From NCBI RefSeq assembly GCF_000321225.1, contig NW_004451010.1, forward strand, positions 1,083,863 to 1,147,862: 64,000 bases of DNA. The letters run 5' to 3'. The notes under the pieces are model-generated. The model was not told the origin of the DNA, did no database searches, and worked only from the letters and a program-made list of their open reading frames with translations. The translations under genes and the position numbers were made by a program. Positions 22,701 to 35,300 of this stretch are shown one piece after another. How positions within the stretch are numbered: position 1 is the first letter of the stretch; each line of letters begins with the position of its first letter. Source of the DNA: Odobenus rosmarus divergens (taxonomy: Eukaryota > Chordata > Mammalia > Carnivora > Odobenidae).

Positions 22701-25700
22701 AGTTCATCTGAGAAGTGCCTTTTGAGCTAAGATCTGTATAATACAGAGTTAACCATTGGAAGGTCTGGGGCCAGAGTTCTAGGTAGAGAGAACAGAGTGA
22801 TTTTGCTAAGTGAGATTAATAAAATACAGATACTACAAACTAGTCTTTGAGAGGTTAGAAGTAGTTTTAGTTATTAGAATGCTTTTTTTTTTCTTTTTAG
22901 TGTGATGATACCTATTATCCTGGTGATGAGTAGAATTTTCCTGTATAGTTGGTCCTTGTGCCTGAATGAAGGTGAGAGGCATATGGTTTCATAGTATCTT
23001 AACTATTACAGAGCAGCTTAAGAGATGTAGCCAGAGCCAGTTCTTTACCTATAATTGCCTGCATTTTCTTCAAGTACATGATAAAAGATTTACTGTGTTG
23101 CACTAAACAAATTTCTCCATGAAGTTTTTCCCAAGTTTCCCTTTAGTAGTTCCTGTGGCAGTAAAGATTGTCACCACAAACTTATTATCTTAAAGTTTTT
23201 ATGTCCTCATAGTGTTTGAAAGATGTTAAGGCAATATGGCTTAAGATACTCCAGTCTGTCACTAAGTTTTTGGGATAAGGTCATATAGCTAATGCCTAGA
23301 TTGATGGGTAGTTACATAGTATATGTCACAACATAGTATAAATGCCTCTTCTTGGTATCATTTTATGAAATCTTTTATTTTTCCGATGAACTCTTTGTCT
23401 ACATATAGAAAAGGAGCTATAACTTTCACTTCATTGAACATAATGTACATTGAGCATTCTTTAAGTGCTTAGTATTTGTTAGTAATAATTCTCCCTTACT
23501 TGCCCTCAAATTATAGTGAAGTGTAAGTAATCTTGAACTTGGATTAATTTAAAATTCCATTTATATTAATTGTTTAGTATATTAATTATATAAAGGATAA
23601 TGATATTTGAAATATGTATTTTACTAAGCTATAAAGTTATCTTTTCTGGAGATCTTTTAGGTTTTAATTTAATTTAATTGCTTTATAGGGCGAGTCTCAA
23701 ACTACCGGGGCATATTAAATTTTGTTAGAACTAACAAGTCGTGCTTTGTTAAGGAACACATATGGAATCTTTTTTTTTTTTTTAATCATGCCCTAGAGGG
23801 TTGGTAGTGTCTTTATTTGGCAACTACAGGAAATTGCATTTTCACTTTCTAAATCTAACTCAGTGGTCCTCTTTACACCAAATGTTGCTATTTATTGTAG
23901 GTAGGTTTAGACTGCAAAACTAATGATGGTAGTAAAAAAAAAAAACAACACATGATGTAACTTAAGAAATGAGAATAAACAAGTACTCATGTCTACTGTG
24001 TATAAAATGCTTTATTATTATCATCAGTGTACATTTAACATGTATTGACTGTTATGATATGCCAAGCTCTTTATATATATCATATTTCTTTATGTATGTC
24101 AAGGAAGAAGTTTGGTCAGTAATCTCTTGGTTTACTAATGCTATTTCCAGATTATCTTTTCACTGTTGAGTAGAAACTTATGCTCTCCTGAGGAATGAAG
24201 CTCTCTTGAGGCTCATGGCACCACCAGCTCTATCTTTCCTATTTAACATCTGCAGAACTCTTGGGCATTCCCATTTATTCAGTGAACACTGTGATATCTC
24301 ACCAATGGTTATATTTCCAACTGAAGTCCTGCCTTTGTCCTAAGTGATTTTACTATGCAAATGACCCATTCAGAATCTATTTGTTAAAAAACAATTCTCT
24401 TTCCATTGAACTGTATAGAAATACAGTTGATTTTTGCATATTGATCTTGTACTTCGCTAAACTCATTTATTAGTTCTATTATTTTAGTGGATTCCTTAGG
24501 ATTTTCTATATATAAGATTATATCATCTTCAAATAGAGATACTTTTACTTCTCTCTTTCCAAGATGGATCCTTCTTATTTCTTTTTCTTGCCTAGTTGCC
24601 CTGGCTAGAAGCTCCAATACATGTTGAACAGCAGTGGCAAGAGTGAACATCCTTGTCTTGTTCTTGATTTTAGGAGAAAAGCATTTAGTTTTTGACCATT
24701 AGTTATGATGTTAATTGAATTTTTCATAGATCCCCTTTAGCAAGTTGAGGAAGTTCCTTCCTATTCCAAGTTTGTTTGGTATTTTTATCATGAAAGTGTG
24801 TTCAGTGACTTTTATGAGTCTATTGAAATGATCATGTGGTTTATGTTCTTTATTTTATTGATATAGTATATTACATTAATTGATTTTCAGATGTTAAGCC
24901 AACTCTTGCATTCCTGAGATTAATCACACTTAGTCATGATGTTTCTTCTTCTTCTTCTTCTTCTTCTTCCTCCTCCTCCTCCTCCTCTTCTCCTCCTCCT
25001 CCTCCTCCTTCTTTCTTCTTCTTCTTCTTCTTTCTCCTCCTCCTCCTCCCTCCTCCTCCCTCCTTCATATTTTGCTGGATTTAGTGTGCTAGCATTTGTT
25101 GAGGAATTTTGTGTCTGTATTCCTAAAAGATATTGGTCTGTAGTTTTCTTGTGATGTCTTTATCTGGTTTTGGTATCAGGGTAATACTGGCCTTTCTTCT
25201 CTCATCTTTATAGTCTCCTTTCTTCTACTCACTTTGAGTATAATTTGCTCCTTTTTTTTTTTTCTATTTTCTTAAGAAAGAAACCCAAGCCATTGATTTG
25301 GGACCTTCCTTCTTTTCTAATGTAGACACTTAGTCCTATAGATTTCCCTCTAAACTCTGCTTTAAACTCATCCCACAAATTTTGATGTGTTGTGTTTTAA
25401 TTTTCACTTAACTCAAACACATTCTGATTTTCCTTTTCCTTGTTTGATTCATGAGTTATTTAGAAGTATGTTGGTTTGTGTCAAAATATTTAGGGAATTT
25501 TCCAGATATTTAAAATTATTAATTTCTCATTTAATTCCATTATAATTATAGCACATACTTCATGTGACTTGAATCTTTTTGTTTTGTTGTTTTTTTTTAA
25601 GATTTTATTTATTTATTATGAGAGAGAGAGCACGAACGGGGCGGGAGGGGCAGACGGAGTGGGAGAAGCAGACTCCCTGCTGAGCAGGGAGCCTGATGTG

Positions 25701-28700
25701 GGACTCAATCTCAGGACCCTGGGATCATGACCTAAGACGAAGGCAGACACTTAACCAACTGAGCCACCCAGGTGCCCCATATTTTGTATTTATTTAAACT
25801 TACTTTAACGTCAAGGACATGCTCTTCTGTGGTGAATGTTTTCATTTGAACCCTTGAGAAGAATGTGCTCTGGTGTTTTGGAATGTAATATGCTATAATT
25901 ACCAATGCAGTCAGGTTGATTAATAATGTTTCAATCCTCCATGTCTTTATGTGTATTCTTTCTTCTTGTTAAGAGAGGCATGTTGAAATCTTCAACTATG
26001 ATTGTGGTTTTGACTCACCCATCTACCTCCCCCTTTCCTTTAAAAACTTCAGTTATACATGTATTAGGTCACTTGTGTTTGTTTTACAGCTCACTTATAT
26101 TCTGTTCGTTTTTTCCAGTCTTTTTCAATCTTTGTTTAATTTTAGATTATTTCTGTTGCTGTGTCTTCAAGTCATTAATACTCTCTGCTAATATTAATTT
26201 CATCCATTGTATTTTTAATCTCTGATATTTAGTTTTCACTATTAAAAGTTTGACCTTTTTTTCATACCTTCTGTGTCTCTACCTAGCATGTTCAGTCTTT
26301 CTTCTAGCTTCATGAATATATGAAATACCATATAATAACTGTTTCAATGTCCTATCATCTGTGTCATTTCTGGGTTGGTTCACGATTGATTTTCCTCCTC
26401 ATTATAGATCATATTTGCCTGCTTCTTTATATACACTGTAACTTTTTGTTAGATGTCAGATGTGCATTTTATCTTCTTGGGTGCTAGGTTTTTTTTATCC
26501 TTTTAGACACTTCTGGGCTTTGTTCTGGTATACAGTTAGGTTACTTAGGAACAGTTTGATTCTTTTTAGTTGTGCTTGTAAGTAGAATGAGAGCAGCTTT
26601 TAAACAAGCCATCTCTTTTTCTATTTCTTTGATCCACTACTGAAGCAAAACCCTTCTGTGTACTCATATTAGTTTCCTATGGCTGCCGTACCAAAGTTCC
26701 ATAAGCTAGGTGGTTAAAACAACAGAAATTTATTGCCTCATGATTCTGGAGGCTGGAAGTCTGAAATCAAGATGTCAGCAGGGCCTTGCTCCCTCTGAAA
26801 CCTGTGGAGAAATTCTTCCTTGCTTCATCATAGCTTTTGGTGATTTGCTGGCAATCTTTGGCATTCCTTAAGTTTATAGATGCATCACTGCAATCCTCTG
26901 TCTTCACAAGGTGTTCTTTACATCCTCTTCCATCTATGTATATCTGTCTCTGTGTCCAAATTCCCCTTTTATAAGAACACCAGTCATATTATATTAGGAC
27001 CCACCCTAATGACCTCATTTTAATTTGATTATCTCTGTAAAGATCCAAAGAAGACCACATTCTGAGGTACTGGGGACTAAGACTTAAATATATTTAAGAT
27101 TTAAATATATTTTCTTTGTGGGAGACATAATTCAACCTATAACAGTATTGTACCCAAATCTCATGAGTTACGAAGTTTTTCCACTGTGGTTGCTTAGGAC
27201 AGGAGTTACTGCCTGCCAGTGTAAGCTTCTGAAATTGTTCCCTCTAATCTTTTTGGGCAGTTCTTTCACCAGCTTTGGTTAGTTTCCTCACGGGCACATG
27301 CTGATCAGTACTCAGATAGAAACTCAGGGGGATTTGGAAGTATCCAGCCTTTTTTCTGGACAGCTGTCTACTCTCTAATACTGTCCTTCAAGCTCTAGCT
27401 GCTTTGATCTCCTTAGACTTCTAGCTTCCTCTCCTCAACTTAGCTAGACCTACCAGCTACCTGTATTTGCACCTCCTCACTGTGACCTCGAAAGGCTTTC
27501 AGGCAGTAAGCTGAGGCAGTTATGGGCACACTTCATTAGTTTTCCATCCCTTAGGGATATCCTTCGTTGCCTGATGTCTAATGTGTTGAACATAGTTTTA
27601 TTTTGTTTTGTTCTGTTTTGTTTCTAGATATTTTATCTGGTGTTGCCAGTTGTTTCAGGCAGGAAGTTAAATCTGGTCTGCATTACTCCATGTTGGCTGG
27701 AACAACTGGTCTGTTTTTCTAGCCTGTATCTGAGTTAATGATTGCTACTAGAAAAAAATCACACAAGGGTATATCTTGATACTAGTATAAATCCATGGAC
27801 TTCAGAATTAACTGGGCTTTCAGTGGTGTCTGCTAATAAATATGTGTTCTTATCTCTCCAACCCCCCTTCTCTCATTCTCCAGAGTGTCTGTTTAATATT
27901 TTCTCACTCCTCAAATCTCACTTTACCCGCGTCACTCTTAGTAGATGACCCTGCCTCCTAACTTCATGGAGAAGATAGAAGCCATCAGAGAGGAACCTCC
28001 TCTACGTGTCACCCAACCTGCCAACATGCCTTCTTTGGCATACATCCTTTCCACTTTTCCACTGCCTTTTCTGTAAGAGTATAGAAATTATCTTCTTCAC
28101 ATTTTGGATTAATTTTAATTCCTTCATGTGTTCTCAGGAGTCTCTTCTTCTTTCCTCTTTGGCGATTTTGCTCAACTTATTCCTCTCTCTTGGACCTTGA
28201 AAGCCATTTTAATATCTTCTTTATATTAGCATTTAAATGTTCAAGTCTCTTTCATCTTAAAAAAAAAAAAATCCCTACTTTGATCCTGCTTCTCCCCTTT
28301 CCACTCATCTATGGTTATCACCTTCTCTCAAAGCCAGATTTCTGGAGCAGATTTCCTATCTTTCTTTCTCTTTCTCTATTTCTTTAACATCCATTTACTT
28401 CCTAACCAAATGCAGCCTGACTTCTGTGTCCTTTATTCCCCTGAAGCTGTGCTTACCAAGGTTGCTGACTTCTTTGTCTGGTGGACATTTTTTGATCCTT
28501 GTCGTAAATTATCTCATGTTTCTTATACCTAGTTACAAAAACTGCAACCTTAGAATCACAACAGAAATTTGTTAAAAATACAAGGACATGGGGCACCTGG
28601 GTGGCTCAGTTGGTTAAGCGACTGCCTTCGGCTTAGGTCATGATCCTGGAGTCCCGGGATCGAGTCCCACATCGGGCTCCCTGCTCAGCAGGGAGTCTGC

Positions 28701-31700
28701 TTCTCCCTCTGACCCTCCTCCCTCTCATGCTGTCTCTCATTCTAAAAAAAAATAAAAAATACAAGGACATGAGCCCTGACCCCTGGGGATTATGATTTAG
28801 TAGGGCTGGTATGGGGCTCTGGAATGTATTTTTTTTTTTTAAGTTCTTCAGGTTATTTCAGTGTGCAGCCCAGTTTGAGAAACACTGTGCTCCATAGTAC
28901 TTAACATGGTTCTTATCTAACCTGCTTGTTATTGGCTATCAGTTGATACCATAAACCCTTTCTTGAAACATTCTCTTCTTGACTTCCTTGGCAGCGTACT
29001 CGCCAGTCTCCCCTTAGCCCATCCGCACCTCTTACCACCCGTACTTCTTTAGTCCCCTTTGGAAAGTCCTCTTCCTGATAACCCCTTAAAAGCTGGTGTT
29101 CTTCAGGGCCTTCTCACATCATTTGCTTCCCTGATCATCTCAGCTATTCCCAAGCTCTGTTATCATCTTTAAGCATTTTTAAGTTGATCATTCTCAGGGC
29201 CTCCAGCCATCTCTTTCCTGAGCCTCACATATTTATATCCAGCAACCTTGAATGTCCCATAGATACTTTATGCTGAATATATTCAAAATGAAACTCCTTT
29301 CTATCCCCTATTCACCCCTTTTTAAAGTATAGCACTGCTATCCACCTAGATGCTCAAGCTCCAAACCTAGGAAACATCCTTACCCCTCCTTTTCCCTCGA
29401 AATCACAAATGCATTTTTGATTTAGTGATCTTGTTTTGAGAGTTTATCCTATAGACATATCTGCATACATACAAGTAATAATGTGCAAGGCTATTCATTG
29501 TAGCATGTTTTGGAATAACAAAAGATTAGAAACAACCCAAGTATTCCATCTGTAGTGACTGCCTAGATAAAATTCTGGAACATTAATACTTTGGAATACT
29601 GTGATGTACCCCACTTTTAAAAATCTTATGGCATAGCAGGAAGATGTGATTCCAGTTTATTCAAACAGATATTTTGATCCAGGCTTCTCTTTGGATACAA
29701 CACCCAAAATCTACAAAGCAATGTAAGGAAGAATACTCTGTTTCTCATCAGTAAATAAGCAAACAAGACAAAACAAGGTCTACTCTCTTAGAAACTTCTA
29801 AATATACAATACAGTATTATTAATTATAGTCACCATGCTGTACATGGCCATTGTATTCTTTAACTCTCAAAAGTCTAGAAAATCAAGATTCATGTAATTG
29901 GAATAATTTATAATTAATATTAGTGTGCCTTGTTTTCTCAACTTTTGTTTCACATGTATTTAAGGAGGGCCAGAATCAATAGAGTATATGTACCATGAAT
30001 TGCTTACTTTATGAATAACAAACCTAATATGTATGATCATTGGAAATTATGTGTGTGCATTTTTAGCATGCTTTCAAAACAAGAAGTCAATTACTGAGGC
30101 AATTTATAAGATTAAAAAATGCTAGTGTTTTGTTCTAATAGGTCTTTGTTGTTGTTTTTATTATCTTCAGGGTATTAAAGGTTGGCTATAACAATACTTT
30201 AAAAAAATTCACAGTTTTTTAATTTTGTTCTGAAGACCAATTGCTATCTCTCTGTTTTCGTTTTCAAAAGGCGTTCTTAAGGACTATCTAAGAGAACTTC
30301 CTTCTCCCCTGATAACAAAGCAGCTTTATGAGGCTGTATTAGACGCAATGGCAAAAAATCCTTTGAAAATGTCATCAAGAGGATGTGAGAATGACCCAAG
30401 TAACTCTAAGGACACTGTTGACCTGCTTGATTGTCTTCCTGATGTTGAGAAGGTAAACATATGTGGTATACCTTTTTCCCTAAAAGCCGGCTAATGAATA
30501 TATACTTAGGTCCAGAGCTACAAATAATTTTACAGGTATTTCGTATTTGTGGCACTACGAGTTTAAGCTCTGCCTTTACTAAAGTCTCCTTAAACAGCAT
30601 ACATTTAAAAACTGCTTCTTAGGGCGCCTGGGTGGCTCAGTTGGTTAAGCGACTGCCTTCGGCTCAGGTCATGATCCTGGAGTCCCGGGATCGAGTCCCA
30701 CATCGGGCTCCCTGCTCAGCAGGGAGTCTGCTTCTCCCTCTGACCCTCTTCCCTCTCGTGCTCTCTGTTTCTCATTCTCTCTCTCTCAAATAAATAAATA
30801 AATCTTTAAAAAAAAAAATAAAAAAAAATAAAAACTGCTTCTTAAACAGAATAAATCTAGATAAGAATTTTATCTTTTCTGTGTATAATTTTAGTTTAGG
30901 CACAAGTACTTCCCGTACATTTTTTTAAAAGTATGATTACCTTATTATTAAAATAATACATGTTAATTATAGAAAAATTGGGAAGATATAAAAAAGAATG
31001 GAAAATTGCAATTATCAATATCCAAAGGCAACCATTAACATATTAGTTTATTACCTTTTAGTATTTAAAAGATACGGTAACTGTTTCAGTGTATGTGCCT
31101 TAGCCTCAAGACTTGAGCAACCCTCACCACCACCATTTCTTTCCTTCTTGCTTCTTTCCATTTGCCGCCTCCTCACAGTCTAAATCTTGAGATCAGTATC
31201 TTCAGGCATGCCTGCAGAGCAGATAGTAGGATAGCTGGGTCTGCAGAACAGTCTTAGCCTAACTAGCTGTTGTTCCTTAGAACAAAAGGGAGAATAAGGG
31301 TGATAGGGCCGGGCTTGTCCAGATGAGGCCAACTTTACCTATATTTTTTATCATGTGACTGTAGAAAGGGCATATATAGAAATTTTTTAAAAAACATTTT
31401 ATCTATTTGAGAGAAAGAGAGAGGGAGAGAGCACAAGGTGGGGGAGGGGCAGAGGGAGAGAGAGAAGCAGACTCCCTGCTTAGCAGGGAGCCAAACTTGG
31501 GGCTTGAACCTGGGACCCTGGGATCATGACCTCAGCCGAAGGCAGACGCTTAACCGACTGAGCCACCCAAGCACCCGAACATATAGAAATGTTAAGCCCC
31601 AAAACTTCATTCGCCAGTTTACTATAGTCTTCTGAACATCCTGTGCTTACTCCAATTAGATTAGCAATTACTACTCCTTTGGGTGGGAAGAGGGGAACAG

Positions 31701-32286
31701 CTATGAAGAGTATGCAGCAGCAGAAGGGTGGGGTGAAGGGATAGAGATATTCCTTCTTTGATATAAGGTAAAATTGTGTCATTTTACTTATCACTGAAGA
31801 AATGAGTATCCAGGTATTTAAACACTTATCCAAATTATGTAGCTTTTTATGAGTGTTGTAGTCTGTTATCTGAATTTAGGCCTTTCAGGCCCTAAAGCTC
31901 ATGCAATTGGTGTCCTTTCTAAAAAGGCTTCATAATATTCCATTGAGTAAAAAGGCTTCATAATATTCCATTGAGTGAACTTGACATAATTTGTCACTAT
32001 TCTCTTTTGTATAATATTTAGGTTTTGAACCTATTTGTATATATTTGTATGCAGAGATTTCTTTTCAGTTAGAATTACGTATTTAGAATAAAATCTCAGA
32101 GTGGAATTGTTGATTTAAATGATGTGAACATTTAAAGGTTCTTAATACATCTTCATGTTACTTTTCAAGAGGGATGCAACAATTACATTTTTTAGCTCAT
32201 CTTTCATTGTAGACAAAAAATTTTTTTATTTTAAGTTGTATTTCTTGGCTTGCAATTGAGGTTAAACCTAAGGTATTTAATCGGAG

Positions 32287-32327
<41 letters not shown>

Positions 32328-35300
32328 TATGTGTGTGTGTGTGGTTCACAGCACAATATGCTGAAACTAGCCTTAAGATGTCAATGAATGTAGGGTCCCA
32401 GTTAGGTTAGGAAATGCATAGTGAATGGAGAAAAGGGACAGATACTTATTATTTACATTGTTTTTATGATTCATATATTTGATTTTTTTATTTCAAAATA
32501 TCAATTATAGTCTCTGGCTTTCCTTCTCTCTTCATTCCTTTCTTTCACAGCCAAACATTGAAGGAATGTTTATTTCGGCTGTCCTTACTTCTTCACCACA
32601 CTTGACTACTCAACACATGGTAATCTGGCTTCCCACCCTGCCTCTCTAGACTTGTTTTTGCCAAGGTTTCTAATGACCTTCTGATCACTGAATCCAGTTG
32701 TCACTTTTGGCTCTAGAAATATGTCACTTTGATTTTTTTCAATTTTTAGAATTACAGTTTTATTTGTCATTCATTTCTTTAATTATAAAGAAGAAATTAT
32801 ATACTCATTTTATTTGTTAAATGATCATATGCCAGTACTTCAGAAACATTTTTTTCCATAATTGCTTGAACCTAAGTAACCTTCCACTTCTTGAGCAAAC
32901 TCCCCTTATTAGTTCCTTCAAGTATTAAAAAGTATTCTTTTTCAACAAATTTTTCTGTTATTTCTAGCCATACTTTTCATCGTTTGTCTACTTGAAGTAT
33001 TTATTAGTTAAGTGCATTGGCCTTTTTCCTAATCTGAATCATGAAAGACTGGGTCATGTTTGAAATCGTTAGCTTCCTAGATTTAAGGATGGCAGTCCCC
33101 TATTTATGACTACAGGATTTATCTGTGCTTAAAGATGAACACTCTTACTTACCATCACAGCCTTTGTGGTTGTCATTTTAGAGGAGGAAAGAGAGGAAAA
33201 TGTTGATGTATATTTTCACAGGGACTCCAGTTTTATTAATTTATAATTAATATTTTATATATAATTAATTAATTTATAAAAAATTTGGAATGCATTCATG
33301 AGCCTTTTATAAAGAGTATATATTTTAACCATTTAATGGATCAAATTATGTCATCGGAACCTAAGGGTCCTATGTAATGTTTTTATAAGAAAATATGTTT
33401 CAAAGTTCCAAATATCCAACTTAGAACCAAATCTTTGAAACAACTTTTTAAAAAGTGACAGGATGCCTATCTGTATTTTCTGCTATAAATTGTGTCCTTG
33501 AATTTGCCCCTGTGTATAACTCTATTAAGTGAAATGTAATTTAATTTAATTTAGGCAACCCTAAAGATGTTGCTGGATCATTTGAAATTGGTGGCTTCTT
33601 ATCATGAAGTGAATAAGATGACTTGCCAGAATTTGGCCGTGTGCTTTGGACCAGTATTATTAAGTCAGAGGCAAGAGACTTCCACCCATAACAACAGAGT
33701 CTTTACTGATTCAGAGGAACTTGCAAGTGCTCTGGATTTTAAAAAACATATTGAAGTTCTTCATTACTTACTTCAACTCTGGCCAGGTAAATGATTCTAT
33801 GGAAATATTTTTCTCTTTCAATGATAGGGTGTTTGAATTAGCTAATCATTAAATATGCCCATATATGATTCAAGAAAATCTTTTCTAGATTTTGCTTTTT
33901 CAAAGAGTTATGAATTGATACCTTTAAATTTCTCCATTTGAATTTTTTGCTTTTGCTGATAATATTGTAGACATATAGATCAATGTACCCATTTTGGTCA
34001 GATCTGGATTTGTATCCTGGTTGTGTTACTTATTAGCAGTCTGATCTTGGGCTAGTTCTTTAACATCTTAGAGCCTCAATATCATCTTTTATTGTATGGA
34101 TTTAATAATATGTTTATAGAATTTATAGGAGAATTAAATAAAAAGTTATGTTTGTAAGGTGCTCAGCACAGCTCTTGTCACATAATAGGTAATCTGTAAA
34201 TACTAATTTCTTTACCCTTCTCATTTTTAGTTCAACTGGTATGAAGTAGAATTCATTTTTCGCCTTCATTCAATTCTTCTTCCTGACATCTTTACTGTAT
34301 TCATGGTTGTTCTTCAAATTATCCAGGCTTAACTTGACAAAATCATCTTTGATCTTTCCATTTTACTTATCTATCCCTTGTTCCAGTCAATAACAAAAAG
34401 CTGACAGTTATTTTCCTAATATCTCTCTTACATAGTTTCAGAGCTAAAAGGACTATCTATTTAACTAGATGTTCTATATAGGATGCTGTATTTAAGTTTC
34501 AAAATTTTCTTATCCTGTAGTAACTCCCATTCCCCTTCCCCACCCTGCATAATACCAAACATGAAAGTACTTAGGAGCTTTGTGTAGCACAGAGTGGTAA
34601 AAGTGCTTGGGCCCTGGAGTCAGTCTTGGATTCGGATCCGGATTGTGGCCCAGGCACATATTTAATTCCCCTAAGCCTCAGTATGCTTCTCTATAGATAG
34701 TGCCTACCTCAGGGTTGTTGTGAAAATTCTGTAGACAAAGCATCTAAGGCATTGAGCAAAGTGTTTCGCATAAAGTTAGCTCTTTGTTACTCTTTTAAGG
34801 ATACATATGAGGATAGACCAAAGTACAAAGAAATGCTTGATTTAGTCTTTTAAAATACATCTAATTAATTATAGAAAGTGAATAAAAAATTTCAACTTTT
34901 AAATTCATAAAGTTAAAATTTTTGCTTTCTTTCAAACACAGGCTTAAAAACCATTTCTTATTTATATTTTAATTGAATTGGTATATATTATTAATTATTT
35001 AAAAATCCTGAATCAAGATGCTCTGATAATTGGTTTGATTTCTGCATTTGGTACCCAACATAAGGGAGCTCTCAGGTTAAAGTTTTAAATGTGTGTCTCC
35101 TATAGTTTTTCCTACAACTGCTTTAATTCTCATAAGCATCAGGAATTGGGAAAGGAACCATCTTAATCATGCTAATCACAAATGAAAACTTGCTTACCAG
35201 ACTTTAGTATCAGTACCTGATTTCTTTATTATTAATTCTGTATCAGAGGTTAATGTTATTTAAAAATAATTGCCCCGGAGGACCTGAATAGACATTTTTC

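Larger units (their letters stand above)
24375..27710 (-). mobile_element. Long degenerate L1, antisense, broken by later insertions
   Basis: The left part is reverse L1 ORF2. The - strand frame at 24384-24650 shows a reverse transcriptase piece with [16 protein letters not shown], where functional L1 has FADD, and many stops beyond. Reverse ORF2 words continue to about 26200. 26230-26670 and 27143-27710 resemble the reverse 5' region. A SINE (25595-25777), an LTR-like repeat (26671-27143) and a TTC/TCC tract interrupt it. It is a dead copy. Confidence 0.7.
17047..30270 (+). other. SYDE2 intron between exons C and D (largest in window)
   Basis: About 13.2 kb holding antisense L2 pieces, SINEs (18372-18565 -, 19546-19768 -, 25595-25777 -, 28591-28754 +), two L1 3' ends (20795-21245), a long antisense L1 (24375-27710) with an LTR-like insertion and a TTC/TCC tract, a sense L2 (27840-29430), and small L1 remnants (29440-29890). 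18600-19530, 19830-20790 and 22900-24370 look unique, apart from the hairpin at 20076-20117. Confidence 0.7.
30453..33554 (+). other. SYDE2 intron between exons D and E
   Basis: About 3.1 kb with SINEs at 30622-30829 (+) and 31385-31578 (-), a 28-bp tandem duplication (31921-31976), a GT microsatellite (32291-32341) and a sense L2 fragment (about 32500-32720). A short palindromic AT-rich run lies at about 33236-33280. The remainder shows nothing recognisable. Confidence 0.7.

Noticed and set aside
24384..24650. 88-codon - strand frame with reverse-transcriptase features
   Set aside because: It is a remnant of L1 ORF2 with an altered active-site word and stops around it; not an active gene.
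24936..25154. Frame of leucine, proline and serine runs
   Set aside because: Translation of the TTC/TCC microsatellite.
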